DNA of 64,000 bases from Diatrype stigma (GCA_022225965.2 JAKJXP020000114.1:62001-126000); one strand, 5' to 3'. Positions 24,955 to 36,968 are shown, counted from the first letter of the stretch. Notes: generated from the letters alone by a model not told the origin. Program-made: numbers and translations.

Positions 24955-25980
24955 ATGTCGGATTCCCCCCAATCCCCTCCAAAGGATGTCGACCAAGGTG
25001 TACAATCACCCGACGATGAAGCACAAATGAACGACACTACAGACCCACACGCCGGCGGCCTCGCCTATGAGTTCGAAGTGAAGGAGCAGGATAGGTGGTT
25101 GCCTATAGCCAATGGTGAGTGACGCCCCTTTCTTCCTCGCTGTCTGATTTGTGCGCCGCCATCTGGATCCCCAGTCTACTAGCTTTCCAGTCGTCCATCG
25201 CCGTTATTGGCATCGCTTGTGAGGATCCCTCGGGTGCAATTGGTCGTTGGAATCCTGGCTGGGGACTGCCGAGCATATCATAAGTCGCAAATCGCCAAAT
25301 GTCTCACGATTCGCCCTCTGAGCCGCCAGAAGCGCCTCGCGCCTCTAAGGCCGACAAGTACGATGTTTACGATGCTAACATACGCAACTTCGCTCCAGTC
25401 GCTCGCATTATGAAGCTGGCCCTGCCAGAGAATGCCAAAATCGCAAAGGAGGCAAAAGAATGCATGCAGGAATGCGTCAGCGAATTCATCTCGTTCATAA
25501 CAAGTGAAGGTAAAGATTGATTCTTGCTCTGCCTGAGTAACCCCCCTATCGCCTGTTCTGGTCTGGAAACTGACAATGGCATGCAGCATCAGAAAAATGC
25601 CACCAGGAGAAACGGAAGACGGTCAATGGCGAAGATATCTTGTTCGCCATGACTTCCCTAGGCTTTGAAAACTACGCCGAAGCGCTCAAGATCTACTTGT
25701 CAAAATACCGAGAGGTAATGTTCTTGCCAGCAACCCGCTGTGGCGGGATGGACATCGTGGGCATACACTAACCGAGAATCAGCAGTCTCAGTCAAACCGG
25801 GGAGAAAACCAAGCTCGACCCAGCAGCCAGGGCTACCCATCCGGTGCCCCTAGCGGGTCGGGCTCCGGTCAGGCCGGCAGCTTCCCAACTGGTGAACAAT
25901 CTGGCGGCTTGGGCGAGGCGGGAGAGAGCTACATGTATAGTCAGAGCGGCCACAACGGCGCGGCCGGCGAGACCTATTAA
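24955..25980 (+). CDS. hapC: CCAAT-binding factor subunit HapC (NF-YB/Hap3)
   Basis: HapC is the NF-YB-type histone-fold subunit that pairs with HapE (NF-YC) and HapB (NF-YA) to bind CCAAT boxes; in fungi it also recruits HapX for iron control. Exons 24955-25114, 25399-25509, 25587-25714 and 25783-25980 give 198 residues. The histone fold begins with [20 protein letters not shown] and runs through [40 protein letters not shown] and [15 protein letters not shown]. The three cysteines that make Aspergillus HapC redox-sensitive (two in KECMQEC, one in KCHQE) are all present. The acidic N-terminus and Gly/Ser/Gln-rich tail are fungal-type. Intron 1 is 284 bases. The last intron ends in tandem acceptors CAGCAG, so one Gln may be included or skipped. 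Confidence 0.95.
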
Positions 25981-27300
25981 GTCTCAGGTTAGGCGTCCGC
26001 TTTGTCGCTGAGACGTACAGTTGTGGCCTTGATCCCCGATCGAACCACGTCGTTTCAGAGTCCGGTGGTCCCTGGTGGTTTATACTGTTTATACCACAAC
26101 CCTTGTGTACAAATATGGGATTGCAACAAAGGTTGAGGGTCTTGGTCTAATAAGGGGTTTGTCCTTCGACCAAGAACTCTCGCAGGAGTTGACACGGCGC
26201 ATGCATACCTGTATACGATTGATCCGGTATTGGGGCGGCGATGGAAGAAAGGACTTTGCAAAAAACAAAAGCACGGGATCAACAAACCTTTGTCATTTCG
26301 ATAGATTCCCCCCGCGGCGTTCTCCCTTTTTCATATTTTCGGTTCTTTCGATATCGGCCAAGATCAATCTTGAGACCCGACATCGTACCTTACAGTTCGG
26401 CAGTGACTCAGAGCTTCAGGGCAAGGATAACAGGCCATATGCCTGAAGCACCCACAGCTATATAGCCAAATTTTCATTATTTTTCAGGTTCACTTTGGCT
26501 TGCAAACTGTATGAATACGCTTTGCCCACAGTATAAAACCGAGGAATGCCACATAAAGTTCTTAGGACGTCTGCAGATTTCGAAATCCTTATTTGGGGTT
26601 TAGATGATATGTTGTACTAAGGGAACCCCGAAACATCTGCTAAGAAAGGAGAGAAAGAAAAAGAATGAGAAAAGGGGGAGGCTATAGGGGAAAAGGTCGG
26701 GTCAGAGTGGCAAGGCAACCAATAGGTTTTATAACAGCCTGCAACCATACAACATGCATAAATACCCCGTAACGGAGACTGTAGTATTCTCTGGGTGTCA
26801 CATGACGTTGTACCCTGACGGTCAGGCAATAAGTATTCCATGATCTACGTCGTGAAAGACCCAATCAGATTATGTTGTTTTTTTCGTTCAGTTGTGGCAG
26901 AATGCATTGGCTGTAAATTGTGACAGTAAAAGAAGAGGTCAGTAGTATTTGACGTTACATATTTCTATACAGTGTTTGTATATGATGCGGCTTCATTAAC
27001 AGAGAGATACAGAGAGATAAACCTACTTACTATTAAGTTTGTGTAACTAAGCCTTATTTTTCTATGGCGGGTTGCTAACATCTGTAAAGGAACACACGAT
27101 TGGTACTGCGATCTGTTTTTGAAGTCAACTTGGGCCCGGGCTGAATTCTGAATTATTCTGGCAGGCAAACTTGTTGTTAGTAATTCTCTTTAGTATGAAT
27201 GTTATACTTCGTATAGCTTCATTCAGCATCGTGACAGAGATCCGTATGTAATTCAGCAGACTAAGGGTAGTTACATATGCTCAAGCAAGTCTATTGGGGC
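25981..27300. other. Convergent intergenic region, hapC to the deaminase gene
   Basis: 1.3 kb, moderately AT-rich, especially from 26440. No exon with family similarity was seen on either strand; it should contain two 3' UTRs. Confidence 0.5.
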
Positions 27301-29155
27301 CTAGCTAATGGATGCCTCCACGAGCTCGCCTATTTGTTGATGGACCACCTTGAAGGCTGCGTGGCGCTCCTCATCGGTCATATACGAACTGTTGATGCTC
27401 ATGTGGGCCAATGCGACCAGACGGTACAAGTCCACTTTGTCGCTTCCGAAGAGGATATATGCCAGCTCCAAAGTGGGCGTCGAGCTGTCGTCATACCACA
27501 TAAGGTCAGAAACTTGAAATCTCAAAGGGACTGCTAGGGAGGATTTGGAAAGGGGTGTTGTTTAATTACCCAAAATATGTAGGGTTGTCGCCGGACACGC
27601 CGGTGCAAAGCGAGACCATGATCTTATCCGTGTAGCGCCTCGCAGCGTCTCGCGGGCCAGCGGACGTTCCCAGAGCCTCGTTGGATATGGGGCAGAGCTC
27701 GGCTGCCACATTGTTCTTCTTGAAGTCCTCCATGATGTCTCGCGTGTTGGTGTTGTTGTTGTCTCCCGATATTACTGGCTCTCTAATGCCATCGTGATCG
27801 TGCTCGAGCCCTACTAGATGGGCCCCTCTCATACGGGATTTGGGATATTTCTTGGCCAGATCGGCCAGAACCTCCAGGTTTCGTCGCTGCATCGTCCCTT
27901 CCCCCATGTCGAGCGCCTCGCCGGCGTGGAGAGCCAGGTTGGCTGGTAAGCCCTGCTCTGTGGCAGTCCTCAGGAGGCGTTCCAGTTCTTCGGCGAAATC
28001 GGCTGTCGATCTCATCGGCGTGCCGTTAGGGTCTGTTTCTTTGTCCTCGCGGCCGACGACGTCAAATGCTTGATTTGCTAGGTTAGATAGATATACCTCC
28101 GCCCGCCTGGTTTACCGAGTAAGAGGGATATGGATGGGAGTTAGGATTGGGTTTCTTACCAACGAGGACCTTGTTATCTTTCCTATTTTCCTCCTCCCAC
28201 TTTGCCAACTTGAGATACTGAGTAACGTGCCACTCGGCGCTCCACCGCCCATCTTTGTTCGCCCCCTTTTGCTTCTCCTGAAACATGCGGGGGATGCAGT
28301 ATATGACCTTGGCACCGACAACCCGGCCCCGATACGTCTTCTTCGCCTCCGCCACCTCGTCCCGGACGATGTCCAGCATCCGCTTGTGCGCCTCGTCTAC
28401 GTCGTCGATCGCGCGGCCGTCCAGGTCGATGATCTGCTCCTGCATGAAGACGTGGCGCAGCTCGCCGTGCAGGACCCGGTGGCTGTCCCAGTCCCTGAAC
28501 ATCGCCTTCAGGTAGTCGCGCCAGAACCGTTCGTACATAAACGGTACCTTGAACCTCGGCGTCAGGCCCTGGAAGGCCGGCCACGCTCTTGAGAGAAAGA
28601 TCAGTACTGAGATTAGCATTTCCGCCGGTGGGAAAGAAAGAAGAGAAGAAAATTGATGGAAGCTATAAAGGGTTGAACAGGCTCGTCCTGAACTCACTCG
28701 TCAGCTCGGCTCCCGAGGTCGCCGCCGGGGAAATCCATCAGATCGCCGTACGGCTGGCGCGCAGTTCGCAAGAGCGCCTGAAAATCCGTCGTGTCGGCGG
28801 CGGCGAACACAGGGTCCTCCAACGCCCGCGAGTAGACGTCTGCGATGCGGTCCGTGGGCAGGTAGGCGTTGAAGTGCAGGTGGGCGAAGTTGCCCTTCGG
28901 CACCAGCCGGAGAAATCGCTGCAGCTTCTCGTCGTCGTGGAACGCGGCCCGGGCGCGATAGAACGTCCCTATTGGACCGGCGCCCCCTGCCCCCTTTATC
29001 TCCAGCAGGCGCTTGTTCGCCTTCCCGAGCTCCTCGTATGGGCTGCCGGGATCACAGTGGCGGTACAAGTGCTCCAGCGGCTCTGCGCGCATGGCGCCGA
29101 ACCGGAGTCCCGCGAGCCATTCGGGGTCGAGGGCACCAAGCGCTCCATAGGTCAT
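27301..29155 (-). CDS. ADGF/CECR1-like adenosine deaminase-family metallohydrolase
   Basis: Adenosine deaminase superfamily enzymes hydrolyse adenosine or related purines with a zinc ion in a TIM barrel. Exons (minus): 29155-28698, 28587-28160, 28077-27570 and 27520-27301, 537 residues, the size of ADGF-type rather than classical (about 350) enzymes. Seen: the N-terminal zinc pair H92/H94 in FAHLHFNAYLP; PRFKVPFMYERFWRDYL; LALHAGE (H346, E349), the proton-donor motif; GAHLVGLEHD; AELCPISNEALG; and the C-terminal SGDNPTYFG. The last motif normally reads DDP; here the second Asp is Asn. The usual LDG after the first HxH is also replaced. No signal peptide is evident, so it is probably intracellular, unlike secreted animal ADGF. 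The last splice (donor GTAATT, acceptor TTTGAG) is the least certain. Substrate unknown. Confidence 0.85.
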
Positions 29156-30727
29156 GATACTTGCTATTAACGTTGAGATTGCCCGGGGGAGGAGAGAGCA
29201 GGGCCCTCATGAGAGAGATCGTCAACCAAAAGCCCACTGGCAAAGAGTCCCTCCTATAGACAAACCAAAAACCCCAAGCGGTCGAGAATAAAGGTGCCCG
29301 AAAGTAGTCGGTCTCAATGCTACCAGAAGGTTGCACGTCCTCTCATTATATCCTACGTCGGTCTCGGCAGTGCCCTCGTGTCAGATGCAAGGGAGAAAAC
29401 CACTTTTCCTTGTCGGGTTGGTATGATTCCACCTAACTGCGCTTTCGGGTCTTCTAGCAATTCGATGATGTCTCAGAGGCAAACACGCACAGGAATCTTA
29501 ATTTTCTGGAAATGGCAATTGAGAAAAGGGACTCCGAGCGATGGCGCCCGCAGGCCGCAGTCCATCCCCTCCCTTTTCCCCCAAAAAGCCCACGCCACTG
29601 GTTGTGCGAGGCGGTGCCGCTTCCTGCCATGCCGCTGCCTTTTTTTTGGTCTGCCCTGCCATTCGAAAAGGCGAAACACAAATGAGGATGTTGGATTAAA
29701 CTGGGGACATGCTGCGTCGATCGCGAAGCCTGATAGGTAGGTTCTTCTCGAATTAGGTAGAGGTTAGGCATGAAAAAAACCGATGACTATTGATTGATTG
29801 ATTGATTGATTGGGAACTCTCCACGCCCCACGGTGGCTATGCTATGCTATGCTACGAAGAAGTGTAAAATCCACCGACTGCATGGTGCCGATAGGCTGGC
29901 CTTGGCATTCCACGCCGTATACTATCAAAGCTGGAAGTGGAAGTTATATAGCTGAAGGATATCCACGCATATATGTAGGTGGAATCAAGAGCAGTTTTCA
30001 TCTGAACACTGTGCTTACGGTCTCTTCACGTTATGCATTATGACGAGTGCGGGAGGCGTGTTATAGTTGGCTATATCACGATACCGAAACGATATTTCCG
30101 CTTACATTCTTAGCAAGGGGATGTTAGGTCTCACGACATATGAGAGCTACGGAGAAATACCCCTTGCTTCTTTCTATTCATCATGAAAATAGGTTCTAAT
30201 CATCCAAGACGGCGACCTTAAAGAAGATGCCACCTTAAAGACAGGCACCAAGTTCCTTCTATTCCACATTTCCGGCCTTATTTTTGTCATTCAATGATAC
30301 TTTCTCGTCTATTATCCATATTGCTTACTGGTTCATCAACCCTCGAGCATATTGCAGATTTGCGATATTAGTATACAGACATGCGCTTGTTCTATATTAA
30401 CTACTCAAGTAGTCATTCTATTTTGATCATTTATATTCTTTAAAATGGCACTCTTCGAAAGTCCTTGGTGGGAGTCATGGTCCTACAGCATAGTTCTGCA
30501 GCAGTGCTTGGGATGGCATGTTGAGATCGAACTACTGATTATCGAAACACGATGATATGAAGCCACCTGTTCTCTTATAGATGCTGAACATCGGTACGGC
30601 AATCTGACATCACCTAACTACAATGAACATTGTAGGTCCTGGCTCATGGTAATCCGCAAGGATATATCGCCTCGACACCTGCCCTGAACAGAAACTGACG
30701 ACTCCTCAAGCACCATGCGGCTTTCGT
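29156..30727. other. Intergenic region upstream of the deaminase gene
   Basis: 1.6 kb holding the deaminase promoter, a (TTGA)n microsatellite at about 29792-29812 and GCTAT repeats at about 29836-29852. No gene was recognised. Confidence 0.45.
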
Positions 30728-30954
30728 CTAGGCCAATACTCCTCGCATCGCCAGACTGGTCAACACGGCGAAAAGGCCACCAGCTGGGGTCGTTCCACCA
30801 TAGAACAGCGCCTGGAACATTGCAGCGAGTGATCCTCGAAGACAGTCAGAAAAATCCTTCAATGACAGGGAGTCGGGCTTATCTCACCTGCGGCTATACC
30901 GATCGGATTGAAGCCTAAACTTGACAGGATCGTCGTCAGGAGCCAGAAAAACAT
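30728..30954 (-). CDS. ISG12/IFI6 (interferon-induced 6-16) family small membrane protein, C-terminal exons
   Basis: Two exons (minus), 30954-30888 and 30834-30728, join across a 53-base intron (GTGAGA..TTCGAG) to encode a hydrophobic Gly/Ala-rich peptide. Its core reads LGFNPIGIAAGSLAAMFQ, then YGGTTPAGGLFAVLTSLAM, a close match to the 6-16 family pattern (GF..xGIxxGSLAAxxQS then GxxxxGxLFAxLQSxGA). Family members are small proteins that insert in mitochondrial or other membranes; the fungal role is unknown. As drawn, starting at the ATG at 30954, it has 57 residues. Family members are longer, so an N-terminal exon is likely upstream. A candidate beginning at the ATG at 31149 (MEGILAALRNQLL) looks right but does not splice in frame with a standard donor that I can see. 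Either the first exon is missed or the gene is damaged. Confidence 0.7.
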
Positions 30955-32454
30955 GGCTAAGTGATATCTGTGTGTATGCTGATGTGCGAAGTTAGCAGCA
31001 ATTCCACCGTAGATCGATCATCAATGCTTGCTGAACGACCTACGTGGGTTGGAAGAGTAGCGTCGATATGTTCAAAGGGGCCTTGACTGGGTTTTGGTGT
31101 TGAGGATAGTGAGAAGTTGGTTGCGAAGAGCGGCTAAAATGCCCTCCATTGCGTTCGGGCTGTGCACTGCATTATATAGCAGAGAAAGTTACACATCCAC
31201 GCGACTGGTGGAACGCTCTCGAGTTGACTGGAAGGGTCATCGCATCGATTTCGAGCAACGCAATCGGGCTGTACAAACGCAATAGTGACTTGAAACGCCC
31301 CTATCACCTCATGACAAGCCTTCGGAGGTAACAAGCCGATCGGAAATTTGCATTTCCCTGCTCCCTGACGAATCCGTGGCATAATGAAGTTTGACCCGGC
31401 CAATGACTGCAAAGGGCTTCGTTTGTACTTCATGCCCGCCACCTAGTCTATTTTTGACCTCCTTTGCGGTTGAAGTATCCTGAGAGTAATAGTACTCAGA
31501 TGTGTAAATCCGTTGGATGATAAGGTTGGCCCGTTGTACTTCTGCAGGTCAGTGGTTGACGGTGACCTTGGAGGCTACACCAGAATCGCTCGGAACAAAC
31601 GACGTGCAACGATATAGCATAAGGTAAGTTGCAAGAGTCAGTAGCTTTAGGTCAAGACTCAGCTCGCAGTTTACTAAGACATATTGGATAGGGCAGAGTG
31701 GCTGACCAGTATCTATATGTCAACACAATATCAATAAGCGAGTACATACTAAGTAGGTATGATTCAGGGCCAGGTTAATCCAAACATAACAACAGCCCTG
31801 CTGGGCTAGTACCTAGCCATATAACGATAGATCTTTGCTGGAAGAGACCCCATATCAATATATCAGAGACATTGAGATGGCTACTGACATTATCATATGC
31901 ATCGAGCTTTGGATTTCCAAACCCCCACCCATTGCTCGTTGACTATCTGTGATTTCGAAAATGTCCTACCAGAGTCGGGCCAGATTTTACAAGAGCACTT
32001 ATGTACGAATCTATTGAATGCAGTACATGCCTAGATCCTTTTCTCCGTTCCAAAAATGTCCGGGTGCTCTGGATGACGCTGTGGATCGCGTTGCTAGGGG
32101 GCGATGTCTCACCAACTCCAGCGCGAGCGACTCCTGCCCCTTTGGTGTCTAATTTGCATTGTTGGCCTGGGCCCCTTGCGCGTCGCCGGTGCTGGCATGC
32201 AAACCGAGGACGCGATCATAGGGTCCCGGTAAACATCTTTGTTTAAAATGGCGTCGATCGCCCGGACTGTGTGATGGCTGGTTCTTTCCTCCTCTTCTGC
32301 TGCTTGGTTTCGCATCTCGTGGTTATGTTCTTGTCGCCACCGACGCTCGTTTATTCTTAGGCTCGCCGGCCTATTGTAATTTGCCTTTGCTCGTAACTTA
32401 TTCTAGTCACTCTTTTCATCTGACTTACCTTAGATCTATATCTATTCTTTCCAA
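30955..32454. other. Region between the ISG12-family gene and the GH16 gene
   Basis: 1.5 kb that should contain the 5' part of the ISG12-family gene (to about 31150) and the GH16 promoter. A short open frame at 32274-32360 encodes MAGSFLLFCCLVSHLVVMFL plus a short tail: hydrophobic and signal-peptide-like, and a candidate first exon of the GH16 gene. Nothing else was recognised. Confidence 0.45.
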
Positions 32455-35273
32455 ATGCCTTATTCCCTTTCGACCCATTATGCAGGCCTGTCGCTGCTTG
32501 ACGGCTTCAGCTTCTTCACCGGGCCAGATCCGAATGGAGGGTTTGTAAAGTGAGTATGCCGGAGCAGGGAGTGATGCGTTGGAGTCCAGGGAGACCAAAG
32601 TGTCAGCCGATTCTGACTATGAGACAGTTACCAAAGCAGGCGGGACGCCGAGGAGAAGGATCTGGTGGGTATCGACGAGTTTGACCGGGTGCGGCTCAGC
32701 GTGGACTCGGCGAATACCTACTCAGCTGCGGACGGGGGACGGCCGAGTGTTAGGCTCACCAGCAACAAGTCCTTTGAATATGGCCTGTTCATTGCAGACT
32801 TTGCCCACATGCCCGCTTCGGTCTGCGGCACCTGGCCTGCGTGTACGTGATCCGCCGTGACAGCACCCCTATCCAGTGACATCGACCCACTGACCCCTAT
32901 TTCCAGTCTGGGCTTTCAACAACGAAGCTGATGGCGCCAACTATCCGGCCGGCGGTGAGGTCGATATAATTGAGGGTGCTAACGCGGTCGAGAGAAACTT
33001 GTTTTCTGCCCATACGTGAGTGCGCACGTGGAAGGTTCTTATCGGACAGTCTTTACTGATATATCTATGCAGCGAGGCCGGATGTAAACTTCCAAGCACA
33101 GGCTTCTCAGGGTTGACAGTGAACACCGACTGTGGACCATCCGTAAGAATCCAATCTTCCAATATATGTATATATATGTGTGTATGTGCTCACATGGATG
33201 CTAGCTGTATAACATTGGCTGCAATTATGCAGCTCCGGCTAGCGACACCTCGTCATACGGAAACACGTTCAACGCCGAAGGAGGTGGCGTCTATGCGCTG
33301 GAATGGGACAATGAAGAGCTGAAGATATGGCACTTCCCCCGGTCCGCCATCCCCGATGATATCGTGTACGCCGGTAGCTCCGCCAGCCCCGAACCAGAGA
33401 CATGGGGTCCTCCGCAGGCCGTCTTCGGGGGATCCGACTGTGATGCCGATACTTATTTCTATAACCTGAGCTTGGTGATCAACACTGTAAGCTCAACACC
33501 CCCTATATGCCATGATCGTTGTCAAGGCCGTCATCTGATTGATACCCTCTGCTAGAACTTCTGCGGTGATTATGCTGGTAACACTTGGGGCGAGTTCGAG
33601 GAATGCAGCGTGCAAGCACCGACCTGTGAGGAGTTCGTTGCTGCCAATCCGGACAGCTTCCTGGGATCGTAAGCAGAGTTCCCACGTTCCCCCAATGAAG
33701 CTTTGATCTAACCGCTCCTGAACCATGTACGTAGTTACTGGGACATCAACTACATCGACGTGTACACGAAACTCCCTATCTTCCCCAACGCCACGTTCCC
33801 CAATACCACATTCCCCAACACCACGTTCCCGAACACGACGGCGTCGGTGTCGGTGCTGTTCCCCAACGCCACCGCGAGCGCCACCGAGAGCAGCGCGTCC
33901 GGCCTCGACCCAATCAGCACCCCGAGCAACACCCGCACCGTCACCCTCGCGATCGTGTCCACGACGAGCGCGCCCCTGCCGGAGCCGACGCAGTCGGACG
34001 GCAGCGCCACCAACCCCGGCACGATCGACGGCTACACGCTGCTGGGCTGCTTCGGGTCGCGGGGCGGCTTCCAGCCCTTCGTCGCGGTCGCCTCGCTGCC
34101 CAGCATGGACAACGAGGTCTGTGTGAGCAGCTGTGAGGGCTTTAAGTACGCCGGTGTCTATGATGAGTATGTGGAACCCTACTCCCCCTTTTTGTTGTAT
34201 CTATGCCCTTGTCCCCTAAGCACTCCCTTACTTCGATGTGTTATCACCTTCGGGCGTGCGTACGATTAGATGACGGTAGACTGGCCTGGCAGTTGCTGAC
34301 AACATCTGTTTCCCTTCACAGAACATGCTACTGTGCCGGCAGCCTCGGCGACGCAACCCCCGTCGACATCGACGAGTGCGACATCCCCTGCCCGGGCAAC
34401 AGGCTCGAGTTCTGCGGCGGCCTTGTCGACGGCGTCGGCGACGGCGGCCTACCCGGGCTCGGGGGCAATGGGACGGTCAACGGGACGCTGCCCACCGTCA
34501 ACGGCACACTGCCGGCCACGGGGAACTCGACACTGCTGGCACTGCGCCACCTCTACCTCCAGCGCCGCGCCGCGCCCACCAACATCCTGCTGACCGTGTA
34601 CGCGGACCTGGCCTCGGACCCGCTGCCGGCCCCGGCGCCCGGCATGGGCAACATCGCCCCTCCGCCTCCTCCTCCAGTCGAAGAAGAAACGACGACGACC
34701 GTGACCCGCGTCGTGACCACCGCCATCACCGTGACGTACTCGGCCGTGTGCGCCACGGACGCAGCCCGCCTAATCGCGGTCGAGTACTGCACGACGGCGA
34801 CGCTGACGATCGAGGAATGCGCGTCGGCGACTGCGGACTCGGTGGCGGCGGCGGCGGTAGTGGCGGTGGCGATGACGACGACGACGCCGCCTGCTGCCGA
34901 GGCGTCGGCCGCGTCGGCTGCGGTGCCCATGTGCACGGTGACCGAGACGTGCGACGCGTGCGGGCAGAATGGCGAGAGCACGGTCACGCTGACGGTCCCG
35001 CTGGCGGTCGTGACGGGCGGCGAGGACGTCGTCGTCACGGCTATTGAGGCGGTGCAGACTGTGGTGCCGGTGCCGGTGGTGGCGGCGACTAATGTGACGG
35101 AAAGCCGTACTGGCGGCAGCAACAATGCGACCGGCGGTGGTGGTAGCGGCGTGGAACTGCTCCCCGTTAATGCCGGAGCCCGGGCGACAGTGGAGATGGG
35201 AGGATTCGGCCGCTTGGGTTGGAGCTTGACGACGGCTTGGCTGGGTCTTGTTGGACTGTTCCTGATGCTATGA
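32455..35273 (+). CDS. GPI-anchored GH16 glucanase/transglycosylase with WSC domain
   Basis: Family GH16 enzymes cleave or transfer beta-glucans at the cell wall. Exons 32455-32549, 32628-32842, 32907-33015, 33073-33142, 33205-33486, 33556-33668, 33735-34166 and 34322-35273 give 755 residues. Order: mature N-terminus (YSLSTHYAG, DGFSFFTGPDPNGGFVNYQS), catalytic GGEVDIIEGAN with E121/D123/E126, an NGT/NTT-rich linker repeating FPNTT, a WSC domain at about 394-471 (GYTLLGCFG..CYCAG..FCGG), a long Ser/Thr/Val-rich stalk with poly-Pro, and a hydrophobic GPI-signal tail ending FLML. The ATG at 32455 gives no signal peptide, so a short upstream exon is expected. The signal-like frame at 32274 can join in phase to an acceptor at 32433, but only with a weak donor. 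The whole seven-intron body is in frame. Confidence 0.88.
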
Positions 35274-35760
35274 TGAGGTAAGTAGGGGGTTGATGTCTTG
35301 CTTCTTGTTAGATGGTTGGATGATTTTCTGTTTCTCTTTTGTTTGGGTCTGTCGTTATGGATGATGATCGCTAGCATATACACGACGTTGGCGTTGGCGC
35401 AGTAGGGAAAGGGGTCAGTGAGTAGGTACTAGGTAGGCATGATCATGAGCGCAATATTGATGGGACCATGTGAACAACGCCGTTTCGGGATGAATGTCAC
35501 TTTGGCGCGGTGGAGTATTGGGAAAGCAAAAGCTATTAGTTCACAGTACATATTGAGCCTGCATTTAGTTGAGTCTGGTTCGATACGTTGTTGTGTGACT
35601 GTGATTGATATTATCTGAGAACTGAGGGCAGAGCTATGGTGTTCTTTCTACACATTTTACTCCTTGTTCGGTTTGACCCTACTTGCTGAATAAGATTTAT
35701 ATACTTCCCATAACTTAGAACGTAATATCTCTACTAGATAGTGTTAGATTCGCTGTTGCT
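35274..35760. other. Convergent intergenic region, GH16 gene to phosphoesterase gene
   Basis: 487 bases, AT-rich, expected to hold both 3' UTRs. No gene is seen. Confidence 0.5.
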
Positions 35761-36968
35761 TTATATCTCAATCGTAATCGGGGGCTTTTTAGTCAGCGTC
35801 CCTGTGTTTCCGCGTTGCATCGCGGCGTTGATCATGACGCCTCCGCTGCTAGAACCACCCAGCATGGCGTAATGCCAGATAACGCTCCGGATTCCGTAAA
35901 AGACAACTTGGAACGCGTCAAGCCAGCATGCGTTTGGTATCATATCATAGATAGGTCCTCTTTTCCTCCGTGACATGAGCTTCTCATATGCACGTTGGCA
36001 ATCATCCCAAAATACAGACTCTCGGCCCCGTCCCCAATGGACATGGCCAAAGACGTGAAGCGTTGGCTTCTTACGCCAGATCTCTTGTAGCAATCCGTCA
36101 CACCCCAGAGAAAGGTCGAGATGATGTCGCTCCAGCACATGTTAGTTCTTTTCTCAAGCAAGTACTAGGTAAGGATAAAAGATGTTGAGTTACCGGCGGA
36201 GTATGTGTGATGAGTATATCCGTATCTTGGGGTATCAAGTTGTTCCAGGGTTGCTGATCACGGGCGTATTGAAACCTATACGGGAGATTCAGGAGTCCAT
36301 TTCGAAAGGCGAACCACACCGAGCAGGAGGACCTACGCGAAAGTAGAGGGGCCGCATTTCGGGAGATCAGGCGCGCCATATACGTTCAGCCGGCGGCCAC
36401 ACTTGAAGGCCAGTGTGATGGACTTGCGCTGCAGGTAATGCACGCTTTTGAGAGCAACACTCTTGTGGGACAAGGTGTCGACCTCACTCCTGGCGTTGAT
36501 ATCGAACCAGCTGTCGTGGTTGCCGCAGACGAAGACCTTGTGCTGATGCGGGAGAGAGTCCAGCCAGTCTATCTGGGCCTGGATGGAGGCAGCGGAACCA
36601 TCGTTGGTAGAATCGCCAGCGAAGATAAGCAGATCGCCATCCGGGACGCTGGTGGGGATGGCATCGTGGGTATCCGACATGCAGACGACCTTGACCGGTT
36701 GCCGGTTTCTCGGGGGCCGGACGGGAGTGCCGCGCAGCCAGAGGAAGAGCAGATAGAGACGCCAGACAACGGCCTGGAGCGGTGAATCGAGAATTTCATC
36801 CAGTATCGTGGGGCGTTCCCATATCATGGACCGGCGAAGGCCGAGTTTGACGAGAAGCCCCATGCCCAGGCCAATGCTAATGACGTTTCCTGTTGGAACC
36901 GCGGCCTCTTCTTGATTTGCGTCCGTTGGCACCTGCTCGTGGCAGACTGCTGGAATGGATGAATTCAA
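35761..36968 (-). CDS. Calcineurin-like metallophosphoesterase (MPPED-like)
   Basis: Exons (minus): 36968-36337, 36275-36194 and 36129-35761, 360 residues. All metal-site motifs of the calcineurin-like phosphoesterase fold are visible: D99/H101 in CMSDTHD, G118-D119 in FAGDSTNDG, GNHD at 149-152, THTPP at 234-238 (the GHxPP-type loop) and GHVH at 266-269. The architecture is that of fungal MPPED-type proteins, acting on an unknown phosphoester, often a cyclic nucleotide in animal relatives. Residues about 28-45 and 66-80 are hydrophobic and could anchor the protein in a membrane. The second and third exons follow introns with GTAGGT and GTAACT donors; a branch-like CTAAC precedes the last acceptor. 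It is divergent from the TMEM16 gene. Substrate cannot be told from sequence. Confidence 0.9.

Noticed and set aside
25299..25520. Open frame beginning [16 protein letters not shown] ahead of the HapC histone fold
   Set aside because: It is read-through of hapC intron 1; the spliced form restores the exact NF-YB sequence [15 protein letters not shown].
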